A stretch of 64,000 nt of DNA from Rheum nobile (lineage: Eukaryota; Streptophyta; Magnoliopsida; Caryophyllales; Polygonaceae): NCBI GenBank assembly GCA_027886185.1, contig WOAB01000568.1:3906001-3970000 (forward strand), given 5' to 3'. Both the position numbers and the translations under genes were made by a program. The notes under the pieces are model-generated. The model made no database searches, was not told where the DNA came from, and was given only the letters and a program-made list of their open reading frames with translations. The number at the start of each line of letters is the position of its first letter. Within the stretch, counting starts at the first letter, position 1. Shown here piece after piece: positions 35,065 through 46,477 of the stretch.

Positions 35065-36215
35065 ACAAAGAAATTATACAAAATCACCCGAATTTGAGGT
35101 TTTATTTCAAATAATCAACCACAAGACTTGATAATAGCTTAACAAGAAGTGTGACTAACATTGTATGCTTATACATATGGTTCAAATGTTATTAAGGAAA
35201 GTTGAGTTTAAATGAATCCAGTCGTATTTTTTAAATAATGTGGAACATATGGATGACACTCTAATATGGAGTAGCATATTTCTCATGCTGTTTTATCTTA
35301 TACTCCCTCCATTCTATAATGTTCTTCTTGTTTCATTTTTATACACTATTCATAGTTGAAGAAAATCTTTAAAATTTCTTCCAATATATAAGAAAAAACA
35401 TGTCATGTAGGGTCTTGTTTGATTCGTCTCAACGAGTACTTTGATAATATCAAAAAATTATAATTTTTATTAATATGTAATTAGAGATATTAACGATACA
35501 AAACCCGCATCGACAAATGAATCCAGTCAAAATAAGAAGAACATTATGGGACGAAGGGAGTATAAACTTGTTGAGAAGGTTTGTTTAATTTACTCAGTTT
35601 TGGTGTTGTTGTGAATAGGATGTGCCAGACGTGGCTTTTTCTTCCGAAGGAGAGATAAGTAAAGGTGGAAGATTAATGAACATGAATTAGTGACCTTTGG
35701 ATTTGGGTAACAAGTTCTAAAATTTAGCCAAAGAAGTACTCTCGTATTTCATTAACATGTACACTAAATTTGTGAGTGATCACCAACGTTTTCGGGGACC
35801 AATAAATATTAGAACTGATAAAAATAACCCATTACACTTGAACCAAAACGTGCATGATATTCTTATGGCTCGAGATAAAATACACTCGAAATAATTATAG
35901 GATGTTCAAAACCACTCGACCTGAATCTGAATTATTGACAACTAAAATGAAATTTTACATTAAAATATTATTTTAAGAGTAAATAATAAATAAGATATGA
36001 ACACCCTAAAAGTAAAGGACATCACACGCTTTATCTATTCTATATATTATGCTAAAGCTCTAATTATCTCTGATATGTGTCAGCCCATGAGGTATGCACG
36101 TAGGCAAATCTCAAAATACAATTATAATTTTACTCTTTCCTAATTTTGATGTTTATATATTCTATTTCTTCTCGACTTATTTTTTTACCTAAAATAACAT
36201 ACCTTAATTGTATTG
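35065..36215 (+). repeat. Duplicated block, copy 1
   Basis: Colinear with 46933-48190: both contain GAAATTATACAAAA, GGTTCAAATGTTATTAAGGA, ACGTGGCTTTTTCTTCCG and CCAAAACGTGCATGATATTC. Copy 1 carries an extra Stowaway-type insertion. No coding frame recognised. Confidence 0.85.
35303..35560. mobile_element. Stowaway-type MITE with TA duplication
   Basis: Begins CTCCCTCCATTCTATAATG and ends CATTATGGGACGAAGGGAG, near-perfect inverted ends, flanked by TA at 35301-35302 and 35561-35562. Copy 2 of the block has the empty site (TTTTATATAAACTTG near 47158). 258 bp. Confidence 0.9.
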
Positions 36216-36975
36216 ATAGTATCATCTCAATGATATACTAATCAACTTTTAATCCACCTCTTTTGGTTTTTGCAAAAATACACTATCCATCTCATTTGCA
36301 TAAAAACCCATTGCTTTTGGTTTTTGCAAAAATACTCTATCCAACTTTTAATCCACCTCTTTTTTGCAAAAATACTCCATAGAAGAAAAGATAAATTAAA
36401 AATACAATGTTCTTTTATATTTGAAAACAGATGATAACATGTCCAAAATGTTAAAAGGGAAAAAGAGAAAGAAAAAAATATAAAATCAAATTTCAAAAAC
36501 CAAACCCCAAATTCCTTAAATTTGTCTTATCTCGAAAATAAAAAAAGAAAACCCATTGAAGGTATTCCTTCCAAATATGTCTTTCTAAAATCAAAAACAC
36601 ATGTCTTCTACCAGTCAAAATTCTTTGCCGGAGATGAAATTCGCATCCTCCCGTAGTAGGGCCAGAGATTCTATGTCCTCTGCATCGACATGTGGCTTGG
36701 ATCTCACTCGTTATGTCCTTCTTGTCGGCAGATTTTGGCCATCGGCAAGTGCGACACGTGCGGTATCTTACCAGCGGAGACCTCTCCAACTTCCGGAACT
36801 GTGGAGCTCGAGAGGATTATCGAAGGCGGAGTCGACGTCAATACTTTCTTGCCTTAACTAGAATCGATTGAAGCCTAGTTAGGGTTTATGAATTAGGTAT
36901 TGTTCAAACTTTTTCCCCGTTCCAATTGCTAGTGGGTACAATGTTAGATGCACAACTATTAGGGTGTAACTTGTA
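36216..36975. other. Unassigned sequence
   Basis: Contains short repeats of TTTTTGCAAAAATAC (about 36270-36380). A frame at 36601-36861 has no recognised domain. The part just before the bZIP fragment could be its degenerate upstream exon, but nothing supports this. Confidence 0.35.
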
Positions 36976-36979
36976 AGAG

Positions 36980-37205
36980 GGATGCACCTGACACGGTTAT
37001 TGAAAGGAAGCTGAAGAGAAAGATTACAAACAAGGTGTTTGCTGCTCGTTCTCGTGCTAGGAAACAGGTATCCCATGCAATGGAACATTCTCTTGTCTTG
37101 TACAATTAGATTTTTTTGCTAGCTTGTTAATTCTACTAAAATATGCAGGCATATCACAACGAACTAGAAGAAAATCCGAGTTCTGAAGTCCAACAAAATT
37201 GAAGA
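36980..37205 (+). pseudogene. bZIP transcription-factor fragment (ABI5/AREB/FD-like basic region)
   Basis: One stretch reads IERKLKRKITNKVFAARSRA then RKQ at a GT donor (about 37068), followed after an intron by AYHNELEEN from an AG at about 37149. Group A bZIPs have ERRQKRMIKNRESAARSRAR then KQAYT at this place. The spacing and the intron at KQ|AY fit, but Glu-Ser of NRESAARSR are changed (NKVFAARSR). The leucine zipper is missing; a stop follows within 15 codons. Not functional as read. Confidence 0.65.
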
Positions 37206-37599
37206 AAGAAAGACCATTATTTCTTGTTTGTCGAGCAAAAATAAATGTGTTAGAAAGATTCAATTTTTTTAAAGGCTATTTTATTGTTTTTTAAAGAGGA
37301 ATAAATGTGCTACATGAAAATATTAAATGGGTTGAATATTAATCAGTAGGATAAAATCATAAATATTGAAACTTAAACATAACTATAAAGATCCAAGTAT
37401 TATCCCAAAGATCGATATTGTTGTAACATATTGATTTTTGTAGGACAAATAGTAAAGGTGAGATTGACTTACGGGAGGAAAAAATATTTAAATCATTTTT
37501 TTATAGATGAAAGCATTCATCAAGGTGCTGAGATGAGTGAAAACTAGGAGAAATGATTTGGGACGGAAAATATTGCACTATATTTTTACACGATTGTTT

Positions 37600-37636
37600 T
37601 TTTGGCGCATAAGCATTTTTGCCTTTTGGCGCATAG
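37600..37636. repeat. E2 left terminal segment
   Basis: GGCGCATAAGCATTTTTGCC then TTTTGGCGCATAGG: a duplicated GGCGCATA around a TTTTTGCC core. It is the inverted partner of 46628-46665 and matches 4646-4690 of E1. Confidence 0.8.
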
Positions 37637-37637
37637 G

Positions 37638-37803
37638 GTTCACACGTAACGTGTGACTGTAATCCACACGTAACGTATGACTCACTTCTACACGTAACGT
37701 GTGACTGTAATCCACACGTAACGTATGACTCACTTCTACACGTAACGTGTGAGATGTTTTCACACGTTACGTGTGGATTACAGTCACACGTTATGTGTGA
37801 CTG
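37638..37803. repeat. E2 left subterminal palindrome array
   Basis: Seven palindromes at about 24-25-bp spacing: CACACGTAACGTGTG, CACACGTAACGTATG, CACGTAACGTGTG and so on. The first four form two 50-bp direct repeats. CRISPR-like spacing but no CRISPR context: spacers are near-identical and the DNA is plant nuclear. Confidence 0.9.
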
Positions 37804-38266
37804 TAATATAATATAATTGTATTTGTAGTATTTAGGGTTTAGGGTATTTGTGTAGGTCATATTATTGTATATTTATAGTATTTATTTATGGTTTAATGTT
37901 AAGGTTTAGGGATTTTATATATATTACAATGTTACGTGTATGAACATTACATTATATTATTATGTAGTTGTTTATTTAAATTTAATAAAAAGAATGCCCC
38001 AAAATAATCAACATAAAAGATAGAATAGACTTGTTCATTACGTTGGATGACTACAACAACATTTAACTCACAATGCAAGAAATAATATAATTTTTTCATA
38101 AACTTAGAAAGCCTAGCACAAAATAAAAGATATCGCCTAGTTGCGTTTGAAGAAATTAGGATAGTCTCTGGTAAAACTTCGCGGCATATCATGTCTCTGC
38201 TTTGATAAAATGGCTTGTTCCCTACAAAGGGTAGTACGTAAACAACATTACACAAAAGATACGACA

Positions 38267-38640
38267 TCAAGGCAGTTTACGATGTACATCATTATATAGA
38301 TTGCGGTTATACCTACGCATCTTATCCAGATCTTGTAAAAGTTCTTGATTTTGCCTAACAAGATCTTGATTTTGCTTAACAAGATCTTGATTCTCCTTAA
38401 CAAGATCTTGTTTTCCCTCCATTGTTGTCGAATAACCGCGTGTGCCCTGTCCTCGTACATTGAATCAATATACTTCCTGTATAAACACCCCAGTCTTGGG
38501 CATCCCCAATACCTCATTCCGTAGTTCCACTGCAAATCCCAAGTACGGATAATGGCTTTCAAATTACACTCATATTGTGGAGCACTCATTTGTTGATGGT
38601 GCCTATTTGGGTTTGATGATGATTCGGATAAAGATGTCAT
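38267..38640 (-). pseudogene. GRF-type zinc finger with heptad coiled coil, frameshifted (E2)
   Basis: Starts at 38640 (MTSLSESSSNPNRHHQQ) and reads IIRTWDLQWNYGMRYWGCPR then LGCLYRKYIDSMYEDRAHAV. A 1-bp loss near 38412-38420, relative to the E1 copy, shifts the frame; the other frame then encodes four heptads of the type QDLVKEN, QDLVKQN, QDLVRQN, QELLQD and ends VHRKLP at a TGA (38269-38267). So the protein was a GRF finger plus a coiled coil. The first Cys pair (CYC in E1) is only YEC here. Divergent from the transposase. Confidence 0.7.
38341..38412 (-). repeat. 21-bp tandem repeat encoding heptads
   Basis: AAGATCTTGTTAAGSARAATC-type units, about four copies at 21-bp period, in the coiled-coil part of the GRF gene. 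E1 has about one and a half. Confidence 0.8.
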
Positions 38641-38910
38641 TATTTGTGGTGCTTGATTTCCTACAAACCATTAATATGAAAAGGCCAATCACAGTTACTA
38701 AATCGAAAGAAACTGGAAGAAGAAGCTTACCCACAAATGAATCTTCAATCCCGCTTGTATTGGATTTGTTGCAACCCTAATGCCTCTTATATAGTGAAAA
38801 TGAATGTGTTTGACAACTAATATACAGCTGTATACAATTGTAGTATAAAATGACCCCAACCACTATCATTAAAGACCTCAACCACTAGCATTAATAACTT
38901 TTCAGCAATG

Positions 38911-39120
38911 TAACCCTAAACCCTAATTGTAAGTTCCTCTCCTCAATCTCAGAAATAATGTAACTCGCATACCCAAATTCAACCTTATTAATTAAAGATA
39001 AATAGTAAACCCTAAACCATAAACCCTAAATCCTAAATCCTAACCCACAGTTTAGTTAAGGATAAATAGTAACCCTAAACCCTAAACCCTAAACCGTACC
39101 CTATATACGCTAAACCCTAG
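38911..39120. promoter_or_regulatory. Telo-box cluster in the divergent promoter (E2)
   Basis: AACCCTAAACCCTAA at about 38913, more at 39008-39050, and AACCCTAAACCCTAAACCC at about 39070-39090. Further GGTTTAGGG copies lie in transposase intron 1 (near 39530-39675). E1 has the equivalent at 2959-3047. Confidence 0.7.
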
Positions 39121-39123
39121 TAA

Positions 39124-39212
39124 GCACACGTTACGTGTGGAACACGAGCACACGTAACGTGCCAAGCAACTCCAGACGTTACGTGTGGACAGGTTTGCCA
39201 CGTAACGCGTGG
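39124..39212. promoter_or_regulatory. Palindrome array in the divergent promoter (E2)
   Basis: Four copies of CACACGTWACGTGTG or close variants (CACACGTTACGTGTG at 39126) directly after the telo boxes and upstream of transposase exon 1 at 39382. Confidence 0.75.
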
Positions 39213-39381
39213 TTCAGTTTGTTGCAAAATGCATTGAATAACCGTCTTGTCCCCACCTAACTGTAATAATGGCCCCATCTTCTTCCCCGGCTAACAACCC
39301 ATTCGAACCCATTTCGAGCCTAAACCCTTATTTCAAACACTAACAAAATCTTATTTTGCACTCTCAATCTTTCTACAAAAA

Positions 39382-42300
39382 ATGGACAATTTGAACACCA
39401 ACGAGTATTGGAGCAACAATGGGGAAGATATTCCACTTTGGAACGAGGTAATTTCTATTAAGTAATCCTAAAGTTCTATTTTTTTCTTGTTTTGAAAATG
39501 TTTAAAGTTCTAAGCTTGATGGTTAGGGTTTAGTGAAGCTATTTTTGGGGTGATAATATATTTATTGTTTAGGGTTTAGGGAAGCTATTTATGATATTTG
39601 TTGTTTGATCTTAAAATCTCATTTTATTGTTTTGGGTATTAGAAACAAAGATTGATCGTTGTTTAGGGTTTAGGGCTGCGAAATGGCTGTTACATTGAAG
39701 AACAGCTTCACACGTTATGTGTGAAGATTGTCCACACGTAACGTGTGAAACTGTTCAACACGTTATGTGTGGACAATCTTCACACATAACGTGTGAAGCC
39801 ATCACACACATAACGTGTGAAGCCATCACACACATAACGTGTGAAGCCATCACACACATAACATGTGAAATCAATTCCAGAAACCAAGTTTCATTATGTA
39901 ATATTGCACAGTTTGATAGTAAATGTGCCATTTTATAATTAGTGCACTAGTTGATGACATGATTTCGTGTATGCAGACGAACTATCATTTATACGAAGGG
40001 TTAAACAATATCTCCCTCAATGATTGGAGCACTCCACATAAGACATTTTCGGTTTGGGAAACGCCCCAAAAGACATTTCCGGTTTGGAACACTCCAGAAG
40101 CATCTTCATCTCACGCTACTCCACAGCTGTGCTTTCCATCCCTACACACACAACCTCAGTTCAGTGTACCACTTGAGGAGGATGTGTACGTCTCTGCCGA
40201 TTATTCAAGGTTTTTCACAACTGAAAAAATCTGGGAGTCTAGAGAAGAAGCCTTTTCGTGGGCGCAAGAGATGGCTAAGTCTAAACACTTTTGCATCAAA
40301 AAGTGGAGGAATAAACCTTTCACCCCTCGGGCCCTTGGGGGGACTTGGTTACCGTGTGATAGGCATGGACAAAACGTGCCTAAAGGAGCTGACCAAGTGA
40401 GAGACATCACAAGGTCGAAGAAATGTGGGTGTCCCTTCATGTTGAGGCTGAAAGAAGGGCCGAAGGGATTGTGGAGGATCATTGTACAACATGGAACTCA
40501 CAACCATGTCATTGCAGACAATTTGTATGGTAGTGCATTAGCTGGGCGACCAACCGCTGAAGAGAAGGAGATTATAAGGGTGATGACGGTCAATCATTGC
40601 AAGCCTCTGAAGATTCATACTACAATCCATTCGTCCCCTGGAAATGTAACCAAGATGAAGCAAGTGTACAACCTCATGCATGAGATACGAAAGAAGGGCA
40701 TGGAAGGAAGAACAGTTGTACATCAGTTCTTCTATGAGTGCAATGAGAAGGGGTACTTCATGGAGCATAGATTCAACAAGGACACCAACAAAATAACGGA
40801 TATCTTCTTTGCAAGCCATGATCAGTTTTGGTTGCTGAAGGCATTTCCGTACATTGTGCTGCTGGACTCTACATATGCAACTAACTGGTTAGTAACGTCC
40901 ATATCTAATATACTATTCATTTGTTCATGTCACGGTTAGGACGCCATTATATTTTACATATGATTATGTGTTCAGCTACAATTTTCCCTTCCTTGAAATC
41001 GTCGGCATCACATCAGTTTGGAAAAACTACAATATTGCTGGGGCATTTCTGGAGAAGGAGGACGAAGACAGTTACAAGTGGGCCATAGAGCAACTTGCTA
41101 AGATGTTTGCCAAGGTGCAACGAGCACCCACATGTGTGGTCACTGATCGGGAAAAGGCGTTGATGAACGCCTTAGAGAAGCAATTTCCAGCAGCAAAATT
41201 CCTCCTATGTAGGCGGCATGTGAGGAAGAATATTGAAGACTTCGGGAAGAAGGCCGTGGACAAGTTTAGGGGTACAACGTTTTCCAACGACTGCATGAAG
41301 CTCTTCAAGGAAACGACCATACAAGGGTACGAAGCATCACTCTCGAAGCTGAAGCGTGATTGGAGGAAAGCTCCAAAATGTCTTCAGTACTTACAAAAAA
41401 ACTGGCTTGACCCTTACAAGGAAAGAATCGTCTCCGTATGGACAGATACAGTGTTCACGCTGGGTACTACCACCACTAACAGGTTTGTGCATCAACTGTT
41501 TATCTAAATTTAGCTAGTTATTTGGACTTGGTTAGACCTTTACAGTTTATCTAAATTTAGTTTGTGCATCATTGTTGTAATGCAGGGTTGAAGGGGCCCA
41601 TTCCAGTCTGAAAAGCTTCTTCACAAGCAACGATGGCAACCTTTGCACTGTGTTCGATCAATATGATACACGGTTGCGCAGTCATATTTATGAGATTCAG
41701 GGGGCACTGAATGAGAGCATAGGAAAGAGATATACGCTGCTAACAAACGCAGATCTGTTCTGCAAGCTGCACTTCAAGGTCTCTGCGGTTGCACTAGCTC
41801 GTTTGATTGAGGAATACAGGAAAGGAGAAGCTCTATTATGGAGCACTATATGCAGATGCCAAATGAGGGTAAGAGACGGCTTGCTTTGCGTGCACGATTT
41901 GGCGCAAAATGTGAGGAACGAGACCCAAATTGAACCTAGCTCATTGCATCCGTTCTGGAGACAATTGACCTTGTCAGAAGTGAAGACACAAGAAGAGGAA
42001 GAAGCCTGCACACACAACGTGAATAGATCGTTGCTTGAAGATTTTTCCCGAAGCATCTTCCCCACATTGCCAGTTGAGGTTCAACAGAGAGCAGTCTCCA
42101 CGCTTAGAAGTATAGCACATCTAGAGCAGACTACTCTGGAAGAGCCAGCCAAAGTCATGCATAAGGGTCGGCCTCAAGGAGCTCTGAACTTTGCCACCAA
42201 AAGACAGCCGTCATCATGGGAGTACACTGACCAACAGATGGACGGAACACCTCCGAAAAAGCAAAAAGGAAGACCACCGAAGACGGGCCTACCCTTACCA

Positions 42301-43056
42301 TGTGGTGCCACGTCATTGATCAAGAACCCGTGGCGATATCGTGGCCAGATCCCCAAGTGTATGTTCCCACACGTTGGAGGATGGTATGAGATAGAGCCTG
42401 ATGGAAACTGCGGGTATAGAGCAATTGCGCATGGTCTGGGCTTAGGGGAAGATCAGTGGGCTTTTGTTCGATGTACCATGATCGCTACGTTGAGAAAAGA
42501 GTATGAGCTACTCGCGCCACTTTGGGTGTCTACGATGACACTTGAGGAAATGGAGGCGAAGCTTGATTGGTTTCCCTCGCCGAACAGGCCGGCCCCACCG
42601 GAGACGTGGTTAGAGCTCCCGGATATGGGATGTTTGGTGGCAACGGCATTCACATGTGTGTTCGTTACCGTCGGGGGTGGCGTGGGGACGACATACCTGC
42701 CTATGAAGGGGGCGACAAACGAAGCATTGACTGGCGAGTTTCTGAAGACGGTATGCATTTGCCATGTCGCGAAAGAGCAACATTTTATTGCGGTACGTTA
42801 ATACAATCACATTTGTTTATACTATCTTGTGTTAAAGCATATGTATGATGCATTGATTTTGATGTAGATTGGGTTGGCCAAAACTTCGCCCTTGCCTCCT
42901 ATTTACTCGGGGTGGCTGTGTCATCATGACCCATGTACGGGTGATTACGTAGATCAATGGCTATTAGACCGTTCGATGGAGTACGAACCAGACAAGGCCG
43001 AACCGAAGACAAAACGAAAGAAGAAGGTCGAAACAGTCGATTTATGTAATGAATGA
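39382..43056 (+). CDS. FAR1/MULE transposase fused to an OTU cysteine-protease domain
   Basis: Five exons: 39382-39447, 39977-40887, 40976-41482, 41586-42792 and 42868-43056. All introns are GT-AG and the joined frame is open for 959 codons. Exon 1 is supported by its conserved counterpart in E1. Exon 2 has a Pro/Phe-rich N-terminus, then a FAR1-type DNA-binding domain (LPCDRHGQN, KKCGCPFMLRL, QHGTHNH). The MULE core follows: LLDSTYATN (Asp), CVVTDREKALM (Asp), LLCRRHVRKN, and YEASLSKLKRDW (Glu). The last third is an OTU domain with the catalytic Cys in EPDGNCGYRAI and the His in EQHFIAV. The C-terminus is basic (KTKRKKK). The product should act in the nucleus on element ends; the OTU role (deubiquitinase-like or other) is unknown. 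Confidence 0.9.
39706..39870. repeat. Palindrome array inside transposase intron 1 (E2)
   Basis: Seven palindromes such as CACACGTAACGTGTG and CACACATAACGTGTG at about 24-25-bp spacing; three near-identical 25-bp units AGCCATCACACACATAACGTG. It lies between exons 1 and 2. Confidence 0.85.
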
Positions 43057-43380
43057 TATGTATGTATTATGATGCAATGAGTTCGACATTTCTATTCGAA
43101 CATTTATTTGGGTTTCCTTCGTCGTTTTTTTAGTGTGTATTCACAAACAATCCATAAAAAACATTCAAATAGAAGTGATAGCAATCATTGTTGGCATAAT
43201 CCAAACAACTTCAACAAAACATTCAAACTCAAGTCATAACATTCAAACTTCAACAAAAAACATTCAAACTTCAACAAAACATTCAAATCCAAAGTCTAAT
43301 GCTCAAATGACAAATCAGCCAAGTTCAATGGTTAGAAAGGAAGGGATACATTTGCTCCAATGATTGCCGTAACGCCTCGG
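43057..43380. other. Spacer between convergent transposase and PMD genes
   Basis: Contains short repeats of ACATTCAAACTTCAACAAA (about 43200-43300). No gene. Confidence 0.6.
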
Positions 43381-45767
43381 CTAGGTCTTCGCATTGGTCA
43401 TCTCCATGGTGGTGATCGCGATATGGATCCAGCCGTCTGTAGCAACTATCGAGGCACTACACGCAAGATAAGTGGATACCTGCTGCTGAGTGTAACGATC
43501 CTCTTGAGGGATGATGAATGGATATGTATGCTGCAGGTACCACTGCATGTAATCATCGCTACACTCGTGGGATTGGCGGACTGGAGGACCCATGGCTTGT
43601 AGGCTAATGGAATGTTCATTGCGGGCATTCCATGCATGTAAGGATCTATCGTATTCCATCGTGTAACTACTGATCTTTGTGCCCCTCCATGCCTTAATTG
43701 GAACAATCGGTGGTCTTGGACATTGTTGTACACACCCAAACTGCCTAGCTACTCGATCCGGCATGTAAGGCTCAATGACCCACAAACAGGATATGACTCC
43801 ATGGAATCGCGATGAAGCAAACATCCCATTGTTGAAGTCAATTGAGCCGTATGGCATTCACTCAACCTAAACAAAATTGAATTTCAAACAACTTATCATG
43901 CATATATATTTTAACATACTAGATAAGGACCGTATATGCACTTACACTCTCAGCACGCATCTCATCTAGCTCCTCCCTATAATTTCTGGTCCGGTTGGGT
44001 TCATGAGACATGTCCCATTTTCTGGCGTATGGGATCGGCTGTTGGGGGTCCCAGTAAACACTCTGTGCAGGTCTAAACATGGGAAAATATTGATATATCC
44101 ATGCCTATAAAACAATTACATATAAGTCATTTCCCAAATAACAAACATATAATATATCTATAACAAAAATTCATATATTTTTATTCAAGCCATTTCATAC
44201 CTGAATCAGAGTGAAGCATGTGGACATGACCCGCGCATCCTTCCTTGTGCACTCGCCCAAGCTGCGGTACACGTGTGTAAGAACACCGGTACCCCATGCA
44301 TAGTTCGTGACTTTTGTGAGATCAGTCACAAACGGAGTGTAATACACGGGCAACCGATGTTGAGACTTGTCGGGAAAGAGGGCAGACCCCACCAAGTACA
44401 GCAAGAACCCAGCCGTCTGCTTCTTGTTAGTCAACACCTGGCAATGAGTCTTAAAATCTCCCACATGCACGTTACCGGCGACGATAGCATCATCCTCCTG
44501 CTCAAAAAACTCATGCGCCTGCTCCATCAACGCCTTCTTCAAATCATTGCGTGAGAGCTGCTCGTGCCATTTCTTCGGGGGACCCATGTCTTGCCCTTGT
44601 ATTTGCAGCCCAAGGATCATCCACACATCATGGAGAGTTATAGTCATCTCTCCCCATGGCATGTGGAATGAGTTGGTTTCCGGTTGCCAACGCTCGACGA
44701 AGGCACCGATCAGCGTCTCATCCACATGCTCGTGCATGATGTCTGATAGATGACATAGCCCGGACGCAGACGCCATGCTACCCCACGCATCTTCCAACGT
44801 GCAACGCCATGAGCGTAACTGCTTCCCTCGCTGCTGGAACCTCAAGGGTGGCACCGTCCGTATATGAACATAATTAAGTAATCCTTCGGACTTATTCAAA
44901 TCAAGATTAATAATTAAAAAAAATACAGTTACATGTAACTTACAATGCGCTGGTAGAGGAGGTACGGCACGTGGTTCACAAAACTCTTTAGGAGTTCAGG
45001 GCTCTCCGGACCTCCAGGAACGCTCACCACCAGTTCAGGGTCGTATCTCACATTCTTCTTTGATCGAGGTGGTTTTGCCCGCGAAGAAGAGGCTTCCGGA
45101 GGCTCTTCGTCCCCGCCCGGAGCGTCATCTCTTGGGATCCAGGCATTGCTGGACTGGTCCTAAGTCCCCTAGTCCTGAGTCCCCCATGTATTTGCCTGAT
45201 CCTACATTTATTAAATTGATCATATGCAATAAGAATTTGTAAACAAATGCATGTTATACTAAATGTACTTACCATCGGCTGATGATAGGGAGCGTTCGGG
45301 TACAATGCCGGGTTCTCCCACGGGTTGTCCTGCTCATCAACCCCCTGATAATAATCCCTCGGGATACGATGAGGGCTCACATGCGGCGGGAGTACCAGAG
45401 GACTAAAATTCCGCCCGTAGTAGTTATTCTGATCTATTGTATCAGAATAACCATACAGCGGACTCCCCTGGTAGTCCCGGTAGTTGTGAAGAGGCTCAGA
45501 CTCTGCCCTACCTCCATGAGAAGAAGGAACCGCCATCAAGCTCTGAACTCCTATCATTTCAGCGACCCCACTACTGCTACCGGCTCCAGTCTGGTATGCG
45601 CTACTACTGCTACCGGCTCCAGTCTGGTATGCGCCGGTCTCATCATCTCGGTAGCAGACATTCCTCCGTTGCCGCCTAAACCTGTCGACCTCTTCACCAG
45701 TCCTATAGGACTGTTCACGTACAAGGTTGCGGCGTATCCGACGTTCAGTTCTGTCCCCATGCTCCAT
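43381..45767 (-). pseudogene. Plant mobile domain (PMD/MAIN-like) gene with a nonsense codon
   Basis: Exons on the minus strand: 45767-45273 (Arg-, Tyr- and Ser-rich N-terminus), about 45159-44944 (after possible acceptors at 45160 or 45154), 44890-44201, 44104-43946 and 43866-43381. The PMD core reads HIRTVPPLRFQQRG, DETLIGAFVERWQPETNSFH, MTITLHDVWMILGLQIQG, AWIYQYFPMFRPA, and VIEPYMPDRVARQFG. Exon 5 begins Val-Glu then TGA (43860-43858) where PMD proteins usually have Trp-x-Pro-Tyr; Trp to stop is likely. If the acceptor at 45202 is used instead, two more stops follow. PMD proteins (MAIN family) act in the nucleus in silencing and genome stability, and PMDs also occur in transposons. Convergent with the transposase. 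Confidence 0.8.
45560..45640 (-). repeat. Short tandem duplication in PMD exon 1
   Basis: A segment encoding YQTGAGSSS occurs twice in tandem (about 33-bp unit) in the N-terminal low-complexity part. Confidence 0.85.
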
Positions 45768-45812
45768 CTGCGGTTACATATCCAGACATTTTATTACCCA
45801 AAACATTTACAG

Positions 45813-45858
45813 CCAACAACTCGGTCAACAACTCGGCCGAGTTTTCGACCGAGTTGTT
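45813..45858. repeat. Hairpin upstream of the PMD gene
   Basis: AACAACTCGGTC and GACCGAGTTGTT form 12-bp arms, with a second overlapping AACTCGGCCGAGTT inside. Confidence 0.8.
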
Positions 45859-45889
45859 CACAGTGAACCAGAAGCCCAGATGCAGAGAA

Positions 45890-45962
45890 TTCACACGTTA
45901 CGTGTGAACTAACGTCACACGTAACGTGTGGTGCACATTCACACGTTACGTGTGAATGTGCA
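45890..45962. promoter_or_regulatory. Palindromes upstream of the PMD gene (E2)
   Basis: Three good copies (CACACGTTACGTGTG, CACACGTAACGTGTG, CACACGTTACGTGTG) within 73 bp, upstream of the PMD start at 45767. The same motif serves all three genes of E2. Confidence 0.8.
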
Positions 45963-46477
45963 CATTTCAATTTGTCGGGGAGTCGCCAGCGGCACTCCGG
46001 CGACTCTCCGGCCGTCTTCTCCGACGAGCATTCACAATTCCGGCGAGTTTTTTTCATCAAAATATACATGCAATTCATCCAAAATTCCACAATTTTTACA
46101 AATCTATCAATACTATCACTTCCACTTCCATATTTTCACACAAAATTCAACATAAATCCTCATGCAAACAATAACTTCAAAATTACCCAAAAAATCAAAA
46201 ACAACCACAAAACCTTCCCCAAAGCATAGATCTACCACCCTAAACATCAAAATAACATAGATCTACAATTCCTAACCAATAACTTCAAATCTAACAAAAC
46301 AAATCAAACAACGACGAGTAATAACTAACCTTTCAAAGATCTTGAACGTAACGCGCGGAGTCGATCGATTCGTCACGAGGAGAGCAAAGAGACGCGTAAC
46401 GAGGAGAGCAACAAGAATTGCGGCTTCGAATGAATGAAGGAGGAGAGCAAGATCTGGCTTTTAAAGCCAGATCCATG

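Noticed and set aside
37638..37803. CRISPR-like array of short palindromic repeats
   Set aside because: The DNA is plant nuclear, spacers are near-identical, and the same palindromes sit at both ends of a DNA transposon.
45282..45866. 194-codon plus-strand frame
   Set aside because: Antisense of PMD exon 1 and its upstream region; the minus strand has the spliced, recognisable gene.
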